From CAWUIH01 sp963922495 (GTDB lineage: Bacteria > Pseudomonadota > Gammaproteobacteria > Coxiellales > Coxiellaceae), in NCBI GenBank assembly GCA_963922495.1, contig CAWUIH010000034.1:1-16598 (forward strand): DNA of 16,598 bases, read 5' to 3'. Position numbers and translations under genes: made by a program. Each line of letters begins with the position of its first letter. The stretch's first letter is position 1. Positions 1 through 8,069 of the stretch are shown here, piece after piece. The notes beneath the pieces are model-generated. The model did no database searches. It saw nothing but the letters and a program-made list of their open reading frames with translations, and was not told the DNA's origin.

Positions 1-2
1 TT

Positions 3-1016
3 GACTGTGATGATAATCCAACCACCACTGAACAATTCGATTGGTATGAGAGAAAAAGTAAGCTGACAAAGCCGTATGAACATCATTTATTATTTGAGCT
101 CGTTCATTCAACGGTATCTGATGTCAGTCTGAAGGAACATATTGATTATCATGCCGTTGAAAATCTCATTGATCGTTATATCGAGACAGCAATTGATTTT
201 TCAAAAATTATTTCGTTGGGCATACTGGGTATAGATGAGATCAGCTTAAAGAAAGGCTATAGAGACTTTGTCACATTAATAACCTATCGAATTAATAATA
301 AGGTTCACATTCTTGGCATCATTGATGGGCGTAAAAAGGCTGAAGTGATCGGGTTTTTACTCAAAACGTGTCATTTGCGTGACACTATCCAAGCAATCTG
401 TTGTGATTTATATGATGGATATATGAATGCTTGTAAAGAAGTGTTTAAAGAGAAGATTCCGGTTGTTGCTGATCGCTTTCATGTGCGCAAACTTTATCGA
501 AAAAGCGTAGTCAATCTACGCAAATCAGAATTAGCGCGCTTAAGAAAAGAACTAACCGATGAACAGTACGGGCAGTTAAAAGAGGCAATAGCCATACTGA
601 GGAAACAAAAAGACTATTTTACAGAGGAAGAAAAGCCGATTGTTGAAGAATTATTTTTGCTATCGCCCATGTTAAAATTAGCTTATCAATTCAGCAGAGC
701 GCTAAGCGGGATATTTGATAGTCACATGACACCAGAGTCAGCAAAAGTCAGCATGGCCGAGTGGATCGACTGTGTTACAGATTCGGAGTGGAATTGTTTC
801 AATACCTTTATAAAAACCCTATCAGCATATCCAGAGCAAATCACAAATTATTTTATCCAAAGAAATAATAGTGGGTTTGTTGAGGGCTTTAATAATAGGG
901 TCAAAGTATTGAAGCGGCGATGCTATGGATTAGCAAGTGTTACCAGGCTGTTTCAGCGTTTGTTATTAGACACGCAGGGTATACAAAGGTTCGCTCCTGG
1001 CATGTGCGCTTTCTAG
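3..1016 (+). CDS. ISL3-family transposase (5'-partial)
   Basis: This DDE transposase catalyses movement of the IS. The reading frame used by the obvious part of the gene (a TTG at 216) stays open back to base 3, the first complete codon, with no stop. The upstream codons give plausible ISL3 sequence, including a stretch around 42-77 reading WYERKSKLTKPY, so 216 is not the true start. Catalytic candidates are the Asp of GIDE at 234-236, the Asp of ADRFHV at 471-473 and the Glu of VEGFNN at 882-884, followed by the NNRVKVLKRRCYG block typical of the family C-terminus. About 337 residues are visible; the missing N-terminus should carry the zinc-finger-like region. The start lies outside the window. 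Confidence 0.88.
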   Translation, partial: DCDDNPTTTEQFDWYERKSKLTKPYEHHLLFELVHSTVSDVSLKEHIDYHAVENLIDRYIETAIDFSKIISLGILGIDEISLKKGYRDFVTLITYRINNKVHILGIIDGRKKAEVIGFLLKTCHLRDTIQAICCDLYDGYMNACKEVFKEKIPVVADRFHVRKLYRKSVVNLRKSELARLRKELTDEQYGQLKEAIAILRKQKDYFTEEEKPIVEELFLLSPMLKLAYQFSRALSGIFDSHMTPESAKVSMAEWIDCVTDSEWNCFNTFIKTLSAYPEQITNYFIQRNNSGFVEGFNNRVKVLKRRCYGLASVTRLFQRLLLDTQGIQRFAPGMCAF

Positions 1017-1017
1017 C

Positions 1018-1043
1018 CATTCCACGCAAAAGCGCGAAGAGCC
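1018..1043 (-). repeat. Right terminal inverted repeat of the ISL3-type IS
   Basis: Read on the minus strand from 1043 the sequence begins GGCTCTTCGCGCTTTTGCGT, matching the GGCTCTTC tip characteristic of ISL3-family ends. It abuts the transposase stop codon on its inner side. The inner boundary is approximate because the left repeat is not in the window for alignment. Confidence 0.75.
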
Positions 1044-1051
1044 AAAATATT
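1044..1051. other. Expected target-site duplication copy flanking the IS
   Basis: ISL3-family elements usually duplicate 8 bp on insertion. The eight bases next to the terminal repeat are AAAATATT, a plausible AT-rich target. The matching copy would lie left of the window, so this is a prediction from the family rule and the mapped IS end. Confidence 0.4.
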
Positions 1052-1095
1052 GACTATACAGAGACAGTTCAATAATAGATACCAGAAGGTGTGGA

Positions 1096-1971
1096 ATGAC
1101 CGTTAAAAAACGTGGTTTAGGTAAAGGGTTAAGTGATATGGGGGTCAGTGAACTACTCAATGAGGTTGCGGTTGCGACTAGTAGCTCACCGGTAGCTGAT
1201 TTTAAAGTTTTACCTATTGATTGTTTGCAACCTGGACAATACCAACCACGTCGAGCTATGGGCCAAGAGGGCTTGGAAGAATTGGCAAACTCTATTCGTA
1301 CCCAAGGGATTATCCAGCCTTTAGTAGTTCGCCCTGTGGTGGGTCAAAAATACGAGATTATCGCTGGAGAGCGTCGTTGGCGTGCTGCAGCATTGGCTGG
1401 TTTGACTGAGGTTCCAGTAATTATCAGGGATATTCCTGATCAGACTGTAGTCGCATTGTCACTGATTGAAAATATTCAACGCCAAGATCTCAATGCCATC
1501 GAGGAAGCACTCGCACTGCAACGATTGTTAGACGAATTTCAAATGACGCACCAAGCGATCGCAGAGGCAATTGGGAAATCCCGTGCGAGTGTCACTAACA
1601 CTTTACGTTTATTGAAATTAAACTCTGAGGTACGAATCTTGGTTGAACAAGGTCATTTAGAGATGGGTCACGCGCGGGCGTTGCTGGCTTTAGATGGAAA
1701 GCAGCAAAGTGAGGTTGCTAGTAGCATCGTTACCCGTTCGTTGACTGTTCGTGAGACAGAAAAATTAGTTCGACAATTTTTGCAATATCAGCTTGATTCC
1801 GAAATAATTCAACCTCAAGTCAATACGGATGTAATGAGGCTGCAGAATGATTTTACTGAACGTTTGGGTTCTAAGGTAACTATCAAACACCATAAGAAGG
1901 GAAAAGGCAAACTCGTTATTCATTACAAATCAACCGAAGAATTAGAAGGGATTTTAGATCGTATAAAGTAG
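1096..1971 (+). CDS. parB: Chromosome-partitioning protein ParB
   Basis: ParB is the parS-binding CTPase that loads as a clamp around the replication origin region and works with ParA in chromosome segregation. At 291 aa it is a normal length. The N-terminal KKRGLGKGL is the ParA-interacting tail typical of chromosomal ParB. The CTP-binding boxes are GERRWRAA (residues 91-98) and ENIQR (125-129). A helix-turn-helix lies at about residues 150-175 (QAIAEAIGKSRASVTNTLRLL), followed by the C-terminal dimerisation region. The ATG at 1096 follows AGAAGGTG at 1084-1091. The gene starts 52 bp after the IS end, so its normal co-transcription with parA may be interrupted. Its stop is 6 bp before the next MFS gene, which implies shared transcription. 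No parS-like palindrome was found in the window. Confidence 0.95.
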   Translation: MTVKKRGLGKGLSDMGVSELLNEVAVATSSSPVADFKVLPIDCLQPGQYQPRRAMGQEGLEELANSIRTQGIIQPLVVRPVVGQKYEIIAGERRWRAAALAGLTEVPVIIRDIPDQTVVALSLIENIQRQDLNAIEEALALQRLLDEFQMTHQAIAEAIGKSRASVTNTLRLLKLNSEVRILVEQGHLEMGHARALLALDGKQQSEVASSIVTRSLTVRETEKLVRQFLQYQLDSEIIQPQVNTDVMRLQNDFTERLGSKVTIKHHKKGKGKLVIHYKSTEELEGILDRIK

Positions 1972-1977
1972 GAAAAA

Positions 1978-3321
1978 ATGATAGAAAATAGCCAAATTTC
2001 CAATCAAGACTCTGTTTCAGATAAAAAAATGACTCGCGGTACTAGTGCTACATTGATTCCATCAATAATTTGTATCTTAGCGGCTATTTTTTATGTTTAT
2101 GATTACTTCATTCAAGTGGCCCCCAGTATTATGACGCAGCAGCTAATGCGCGCTTTTCATCTCGGTGCCTCTAATTTAGGTGTGTTGTCTGCTAGCTTCT
2201 TTTACTCTTATACATTGATGCAAATTCCTTCAGGGCTATTGCTTGATTATTTTGGTCCTAGAAAAGTATTGACGATTGCAGCTCTATTTACAGCAGTTGG
2301 TGTGTGGATGTTTGGGAGTACTCATTTATTCGGTGTGGCTGCTACTGGACGTTTTTTGATTGGTGTTGGTTCCTCAGGTGCTTTTTTAAGCGCAATATTT
2401 TTGATCGCTCGCTTTTTCTCTCACCGAAAATTTCCATTGTTGTCTGGTTTTATCCAGTTAGCTGGATGTATCGGTTCGATACTAGGGCAAGCGCCATTGG
2501 CGCTTATCATTAATCGTTATGGGTGGCGGCAAGCGATGTTTTGGGTGAGTATGGCTACTTTTGGATTAATGTTTGTTTATGCCATTGTGATACGCGATCA
2601 GCGTAAGGGATCTTTACCAACACTTACAGATTCAGGTATACGATTATCAAAAATAAAACAATTATTGAAAAATAAACAACTCATGTGGATTGCCTTACTA
2701 GGGTGCTTATGTTGGGTCCCAGTGGGTGCTGTTGGGGCTCTGTGGGGTGTGCCTTATCTGATGAAAATCTATGGTTGGACTAATGTACACGCAGGAAAAA
2801 TCTGCTCGGTTTTTTGGGTAGCCGTTGGAGTTGCGAGTCCTCTTTTAGGGTGGTTTTCGGTGCGAGTCAGTAGTCGAAAAATACCAATGGTATTAGGATT
2901 TTGTTGCGCGTTGGTAGGAATTGTGTTGTTTCTGTTGGCGCCATATTGCTCGCCATTCGTTGCAATTTGCAGCTTATTGTTATTAGGTTTTTCCGCTGGT
3001 ATTCAATCACTGATGTTCAGTGTTGTCAAAGATATCGTTCCATATGAGTCATTTGGTGCAGCATCTGGGATTATTAACATGACAGCTATTTTAGGTGGAG
3101 GACTATCACAGACAGTGATAGGATTTCTGCTGAGCCAGTTATGGCATGGCGGCTTCGAAAAAGGTATCCCATTATATATGATAGAAAATTATCAACTTTC
3201 CTTTGCAATTTTAATTGTTACAGCGATACTCGGCTTAGTTATTTCTGTGATTAAAATTAGAGAAACGCATTGTTGCGAACAAGTGCAAGGTGTGTCAGAG
3301 TGTGAACAATATAATGTGTAG
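1978..3321 (+). CDS. Major facilitator superfamily transporter, substrate unknown
   Basis: This is a 447-aa inner-membrane protein with the hydrophobic pattern of 12 transmembrane helices in two halves, joined by a basic central loop at about residues 206-235. A recognisable MFS motif A, GLLLDYFGPRK, lies at residues 86-96 between helices 2 and 3. The first helix region (YDYFIQVAPSIM) follows a polar 25-residue N-terminal tail. The sequence resembles the large MFS groups of Legionella and Coxiella annotated variously as organic-anion, sugar-acid or drug carriers; nothing visible fixes the substrate. The ATG at 1978 follows AGGA at 1971-1974, six bases after the parB stop, so it is probably translated from the parB transcript. 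The frame is intact, unlike the two genes downstream. Confidence 0.88.
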   Translation: MIENSQISNQDSVSDKKMTRGTSATLIPSIICILAAIFYVYDYFIQVAPSIMTQQLMRAFHLGASNLGVLSASFFYSYTLMQIPSGLLLDYFGPRKVLTIAALFTAVGVWMFGSTHLFGVAATGRFLIGVGSSGAFLSAIFLIARFFSHRKFPLLSGFIQLAGCIGSILGQAPLALIINRYGWRQAMFWVSMATFGLMFVYAIVIRDQRKGSLPTLTDSGIRLSKIKQLLKNKQLMWIALLGCLCWVPVGAVGALWGVPYLMKIYGWTNVHAGKICSVFWVAVGVASPLLGWFSVRVSSRKIPMVLGFCCALVGIVLFLLAPYCSPFVAICSLLLLGFSAGIQSLMFSVVKDIVPYESFGAASGIINMTAILGGGLSQTVIGFLLSQLWHGGFEKGIPLYMIENYQLSFAILIVTAILGLVISVIKIRETHCCEQVQGVSECEQYNV

Positions 3322-3350
3322 CCTCATCGTATCCTGTACTAAAAGCTCTG

Positions 3351-3363
3351 CACTAGTATAGTG
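3351..3363. repeat. Short inverted repeat between the MFS gene and the acyl-ligase gene
   Basis: CACTA at 3351-3355 is the reverse complement of TAGTG at 3359-3363, with a 3-base loop. No T-run follows, so it is not a convincing terminator. The overlapping TATAGT at 3357-3362 resembles a -10 element but lacks a good -35 at the right distance. It may be a minor regulatory palindrome or chance. Confidence 0.25.
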
Positions 3364-3395
3364 TTGCTAACCCGTGTATAAGGAATTAATTGCTT

Positions 3396-6224
3396 ATGGA
3401 GCAAGCAGATTGTCATTTAGTCTCTACTCTTTTACCAATTACAAAAGCGTTTTTAAGAGAATCAAAGGCGGAAAATTGTGACTATTTTTTATCGATGGAT
3501 GATAAATTTGAAGCAGATTTAGGCTTAGGTAGTTTAGAGCGGCTGGAGCTGTTTTCTCAAATCGAAACCACTCTGGGAGTCAAGCTTTCCCCTTCTGAGA
3601 TATCTACCATCCAAACGTTAAGAGATATTGTTACTATTTTGGCGCGATCGCATGGTTCGCAATCGCTAGTTGTTAATCAATGTGATAAAGCTACAGTCCA
3701 AGCAGTTACAATAGATCCTTCCAAAGTAACAAACCTCAGAGATTTATTAATAATGTATACGCAGCGCTATCCAAATCGCCGACACGTCGTATTGTTGTCA
3801 GGGGATGGTAGTGAGAAAGAAATTACCTACGCGATGCTATATAAACAAGCTGGAAAAATTTCCAACGCACTGACAACACGTGGTATACAAACGGGTGATC
3901 ATGTGGCGTTGTTATTGCCCTCAGGCGAAGATTTTTTATATAGTTTTTTGGGAGTCATATTCAGTGGTGCTATTCCAATTCCCATTTGTCCACCAGAGTC
4001 TGCGAATCAAGTTGGAGAATATATCAGTCAAGCAGTTAGCATTTTAAAAAAATCAGACGTTCGATTATTAGTAACCTTTGGAAAATTTCAAAAATTAGCG
4101 AAGTTTTTTCGCGGTTTTTTACCTCATCTGCTAGGAGTGACTACCACCAATGATTTACTTAAATCTGAATTTTATTTGCCAAAATTAAAAATATCTTCTT
4201 CGCAAGCAGCATTTGTTCAGTACACATACGGTAGTGCTGGAAACTTCAAAAAGATAGTATTGACTCATAAAAATATATTAGAAAATATTCGTTCTATTCT
4301 CAAATTATTTGAAGTCACTACTAGCGATATCACAGTGAGTTGGCTGCCGCTACATCATGATACCGATTTAATTGTGATGTGGCTTGCTAATTTATATTTT
4401 GGTTCCACGTTAGTATTATATTCATCGAAAAATTTTTTATCACGTCCGGAATCGTGGCTTTGGACGATTCATAAATATCGAGCAACTATTTCAGCAGGGC
4501 CAAATTTTGCCTATGAAATTTGCATTAATAAAATAAATGATAACACTTTATTAGGCTTAGATTTAAGTTCTTGGCGCATTGCAGGAAATATTTCTGAAAT
4601 GGTGTGCGCACAAACTTTGAAACGATTTTCTGAGAAATTTTCTCAGTATGGTTTTAAATCAAAAGCACTAACAAACGTTTATGTTTTATCTGAAGGTGCT
4701 ATTTTAATGTGTGCTGGTTCAATATTAGAAGATCAGAAAATTGATCGTATAGCTAGTCATGAATTCCACCAGAAAAATATTGCGAAACCTATTTTTGAAC
4801 GAGAAAAAAAATACTATGAGTTTGTATCCTGTGGAAGTCCTATTGACAATTATCAGATACGTATTGTTGATGAAGAAAATACTTGTTTACCCGAGCGAAA
4901 TATTGGGATGGTGCATTGTAAAGTTCGATCTATGATGTGTGAATATTATCGAGATCAAGCCGTATCAGAAAAAGTTTTTCACGGTGGTTGGATAGATACT
5001 GGCGATTTGGGTTATTTGGCAGAAGGTGAATTATATATTACTGGTAGAAGAAAAGATATTATCACTAAAGAAGGAAAAAATTATTATCCAACAGAAATTG
5101 AAGATATTATTACGATGTATAGTGATTTAAATTTTGGGCAAGTTGTTGTTTTTTCATCTGTTGAAAACTTATCTGGAATTAAAAAAATACTCGCTATCGT
5201 TGAATCTAAAAATAATGATAAAAACTCTCATAAGATATTAAAGAAACAAATTTGTCAAATTGTTGTGAAGTGCTTGGGATTTTCTCTGGACGACATTCTT
5301 ATAGTTACAGAAAATGTGCTGCCCAAGACGACTAATGGAAAACTACGTCGATATGTCTGTGGGGAAATATATTCCCAAAAAAATATTAGAAAAATAAAAA
5401 ATAATATAATTATTAAATTGTTCAATATTTATGTGAGGTGTTTTATAGCAAAGACTAAAAAAATATTAACTTTATGTCTTCGATTTTTCTATACTATATA
5501 TTTATTTTTGGTATTAATATCTATGGCTAGTTTGACCTATATTGCGATAAGATTTTTTAACCGAGATAATGGTGAAAAAATTATAAAAACAGCCTCTAAA
5601 ATCACCCTGAGAGCTTCTTTTTGTTCAATAGAGATTGATGGCATTAATCATATTAAGTCGAAAAAAAATATGATTTTCGTGTCTAATCATGCAAGTTATA
5701 TTGACGTATTAGTTTTGGTTGCTTTTTTGCCAGGTCATTTTTGTTATGTTGCCAAGTCTGAACTCAAGAAATCTTATTTTTTGAGAAAAATTTTGAAAAC
5801 ACTTGAGATTGTTTATGTTGATAGAGTGGATTTTTCAAAAACAAAATTTCAATTAAAACAAATTAGTAAATCGATATAAAATGGAAGCTCTATTATTATT
5901 TTCCCCGAGGCGACATTTCAACATGCAGCTGGAATTTTACCTTTTAAGCTTGGGGCATTTAAAGTTGCTGTGGATCTGAATATTCCCATCTGTCCAATAG
6001 TATTGTCCGGGACAAGAAAAATTTTTCGAGCAGGAAGTATTTTATTTAAAAAAGGTAACATAAAAATTAAAGTCTGTAATCCATTAATTCCTAGAGGTTC
6101 CACCTGGTCTGAAGTGGTGCGCCTAAAAGATCAAGCCCGATCATTGATTTCAAAATATTCGAATGAGCCATTGATCGACATTGTTAATGTGGATTTTCTA
6201 AAAAACAAATCAGGAACAGAATGA
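3396..6224 (+). pseudogene. ACP - fatty acyl-AMP ligase-like - PlsC acyltransferase fusion, split by an in-frame stop
   Basis: The intact gene would have encoded about 942 aa. The first domain (about residues 1-90) is an acyl carrier domain with DLGLGSLERLEL, where Ser46 is the likely phosphopantetheine site. Next is an adenylating domain resembling fatty acyl-AMP ligases (about 110-670): ATP-site TGDL with D537, hinge GRRKDI, and the C-terminal lysine of TTNGKLRR at K649. A membrane helix (about 697-720) leads into a PlsC acyltransferase domain with the HX4D motif NHASYID (H765, D770) and an FPEATF block at 836-841. A TAA at 5877-5879 (position 828) interrupts it, after which the same frame runs on to 6224 with good PlsC sequence. 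Core adenylation motifs are also degenerate. The start is taken as ATG 3396; a TTG two codons upstream is better spaced from AAGGA at 3380-3384 and is the alternative. The family role would be activating a fatty acid as acyl-AMP, loading it on the ACP domain and transferring it to a lipid. Confidence 0.85.
5877..5879 (+). other. In-frame nonsense codon splitting the acyl-ligase/acyltransferase gene
   Basis: TAA at 5877-5879 falls between the HX4D and FPEATF blocks of the PlsC domain. On both sides the same frame carries homologous-looking sequence: KQISKSI before, NGSSIIIFPEATF after. A single substitution from AAA, CAA or GAA would explain it, so no frameshift need be invoked. Confidence 0.85.
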
Positions 6225-7502
6225 AAAAGCAAAAAAGAATACTTAATATATTTTCATGGATTTTATTTGATTGGGCAAGCGCTCCATTTTCAGGGATTAT
6301 CTTAACATTTGTGTTTTCCACTTACTACTCTCATGAAATTGCCATCGATCGTATCGTTGGCACTGTACAGTGGGGTAACGCCATTGCTGTTTCAGGGATT
6401 ATAATCGCACTATTGGGGCCTTTGTTTGCTGCAATGGCTGATAATGAAGGTCGATTGAAGCCTTGGGTAGCTTTGTTTTCTGCTTTGACTGCTAAGTGCG
6501 AGTCTCTTGTGGTTTGCTAAGCCATCACCTCATTTCGCGCTATGGGCACTGTTTTGGGTGAGTGCGGGTTTGATTGGTGTCGAAATCTCCCACATATTTT
6601 ATAATGCGATGTTACGTTACATTGCGCCCAAAGGCTATTTAGGGCGAGTCTCTGGATGGTCTTGGGGTGCGGGTTACTTTGGTATTTTGTGCGCTTTGAT
6701 TATCGTTATGATATTGTTTGTGAACGGGCATATCAGTTGGTTGGACCATAAAAATGCTGAAAATATCCGTATTATTGGCCCTTTTGTTGCTATTTGGTAC
6801 GTAGTTTTTGCGATTCCAATGTTTCTATTCACAAAAGACTTGCCGTCTAAAGGGGTTGGATACTTCATTGCCATTCGAGTTGGAGTGCGTCAATTACAGT
6901 CGACTATTGTGATTGTCAGACAGCAGAAAAGCATATTGAAATTTCTGCTGTCTCGTATGCTGTACGTGGACGCTATTAACACTGTGTTTGCCTTCGGTGG
7001 AATTTATGCTGCAGGCACTTTCAATATGAGTTTGAGTGAAATCACATTCTATGGCTTAGCGATGACCATTGCAGCAGGAGTTGGTGCATTAATGTTTTCA
7101 TGGTTGGACGATTACTTTGGTTCCCGAACCACAGTAATGATTGCTCTAGCAGTAATATTTGTCGCCACGCTACTTATGCTTTGTGCTGAAAAACGTATTA
7201 TGTTGTGGGTTTGTGGAATTTGTCTAAGTCTCTGTGTTGGGCCGGCACAGTCTGCGAGCCGCTCATTGTTGGTACAGTTATCACCACCTGAATCTATTAC
7301 AGAAATGTTTGGTCTTTATTCATTATCGGGTAAGGCCACCTCGTTTCTGGGTCCGTGGTTAGTGGGAATGCTTACGGTTATTTTTAAGACACAGCGTGCT
7401 GGCCTGTCAGTCGTTTTGATACTGTTGGCGTTGGGTGGAATTTTACTGCTGAGAGTGCCTCGCTTAATCACCGTTGAGCCAACCGTTGACACATTGGTGT
7501 AG
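6221..7502 (+). pseudogene. UMF1/Atg22-type MFS transporter, frameshifted
   Basis: The N-terminal segment (6221-6520) has FDWASAPFSGIILTFVFS, typical of the UMF1/Atg22-like MFS group, then a motif A-like AAMADNEGRLKPW. Reading changes frame near 6488-6495: the second segment (frame of 6507-7502) continues LLWFAKPSPHFALWAL, then FYNAML and GRVSGWSWGAGYFG, all typical of the family. The shift is equivalent to a 1-base insertion or 2-base deletion. There is no homopolymer or slippery heptamer at the site, so programmed frameshifting or a simple homopolymer read error is unlikely. Intact, it would be about 426 aa with about 12 helices. Its ATG overlaps the stop of the acyl-ligase gene (ATGA, 6221-6224), so it was probably translationally coupled to it; the upstream nonsense codon would remove that coupling. 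Confidence 0.85.
6488..6497 (+). other. Frameshift site in the UMF1-type MFS gene
   Basis: The first frame reads ALTA up to 6493 and then leaves family-like sequence (KCESLVVC, stop at 6518-6520). The other frame has a stop at 6486-6488 and becomes family-like from about 6489-6495 (LLSASLLWFAKPSP). The switch must therefore fall in this short overlap. Confidence 0.8.
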
Positions 7503-7591
7503 TATATTTTATAAAAAATTATTAATTTCATGTAGTTAAGATGATTGCATTTTAGTGGTGAAAAATAAACAAAATCGTGCTTTTAACAGCC

Positions 7592-7620
7592 TTGCCTCAG
7601 TTTGTAAAAATCTATATACT
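7592..7620 (+). promoter_or_regulatory. Probable sigma70 promoter of the atp operon
   Basis: TTGCCT at 7592-7597 (4 of 6 matches to TTGACA) and TATACT at 7615-7620 (5 of 6 matches to TATAAT) are separated by exactly 17 bp. Transcription would start near 7627, leaving a leader of roughly 30 nt to the atpI GTG at 7659. This is the only good promoter match in the 156-bp gap before the operon. No terminator for the upstream unit is visible there. Confidence 0.6.
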
Positions 7621-7658
7621 CGCCGAAAATTCACTGATGTGAGGCGGGAGAACCGTAG

Positions 7659-8069
7659 GTGTTAAGTTCATATAATCCAATACATACATTACCACCCAAA
7701 GTTATTGCCAACCGTCTAGCGTTATTACAAATTTTTTTTGTACTGCTAACAGCTATCGTATTTTCTGTTTTTGACCAATTGCAAGGTTTCTATTCAGCAT
7801 TACTGGGTGGGTTCGCAAGTGTTGTGCCTAATTATTTTTTCGCGCGAAAATTAATGGTGTTGCAAGGTGCTAAACAAATACAGCAAAAATTTGTAAAAGT
7901 TTTTCTATTAGGCGAGCTGGGTAAGTTGCTAAGTATGGCGATTTTGATTGCAGTGTGTATACTTTTCGTTCCGTTACGGATTTCTGCGTTTGTGATTGGT
8001 TTTGCCGTTACATTCTTGAGTTTTTGGTTCGGGCCGGTTTTGCTTAAATCAACCAAGGGAGAGGTATAG
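7659..8069 (+). CDS. atpI: ATP synthase assembly protein I
   Basis: AtpI is a small membrane protein that assists c-ring assembly and, in some bacteria, Mg2+ supply; it is not part of the final enzyme. At 136 aa it has about four hydrophobic segments. The conserved gammaproteobacterial block GFYSALLGGFASVVPNYFFA is at about residues 47-66, and GELGKLLSMA follows in the third helix region. The GTG start at 7659 is supported by GGGAG at 7646-7650, 8 bases upstream. The TAG stop shares its last base with the atpB GTG (TAGTG), which indicates translational coupling. As first gene of the operon its position is standard. Confidence 0.9.
   Translation: MLSSYNPIHTLPPKVIANRLALLQIFFVLLTAIVFSVFDQLQGFYSALLGGFASVVPNYFFARKLMVLQGAKQIQQKFVKVFLLGELGKLLSMAILIAVCILFVPLRISAFVIGFAVTFLSFWFGPVLLKSTKGEV

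Larger units (their letters stand above)
1..1043 (+). mobile_element. ISL3-family insertion sequence, right-hand part (left end outside window)
   Basis: The element contains a DDE transposase of ISL3 type and ends on the right with a terminal repeat that reads inward GGCTCTTCGCGC, starting at 1043 on the minus strand. ISL3-family ends characteristically begin GGCTCTTC. The transposase stop (1014-1016) lies at the inner edge of this repeat, the usual compact layout. The left end is beyond the window, so neither the paired repeat nor the expected 8-bp target duplication can be verified. No frameshift or internal stop is seen in the visible part, so the copy may be active or recently inserted. 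Confidence 0.85.

Noticed and set aside
1221..1409. Overlapping plus-strand open frame inside parB
   Set aside because: It is an out-of-frame shadow of the conserved ParB CTPase region.
3877..3882. CACGTG core resembling the centre of a parS site
   Set aside because: Flanking bases (GACAA / GTATA) do not match the TGTTT / AAACA arms of parS, and it lies inside the acyl-ligase coding sequence.
5970..6224. Separate small gene starting at GTG 5970
   Set aside because: It is in the same frame as the upstream acyl-ligase/acyltransferase gene and is simply its C-terminus after the nonsense codon.
6507..7502. Independent MFS gene starting at TTG 6507
   Set aside because: It lacks the N-terminal helices, and its first residues continue the family sequence of the 6221 segment, so it is the 3' part of a frameshifted gene.
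7503..7560. AT-rich stretch after the UMF1 pseudogene as an intrinsic terminator
   Set aside because: The TTTTATAAAA-type palindrome has no GC stem, so it does not meet the pattern of an intrinsic terminator.
7621..7646. Possible 5'-leader hairpin before atpI: CGCC and TCAC pairing with GTGA and GGCG (tgat loop, 6-base bulge)
   Set aside because: With the predicted -10 at 7615-7620 transcription would begin near 7627, so the CGCC arm would not be in the RNA. Only a 4-bp stem would remain.
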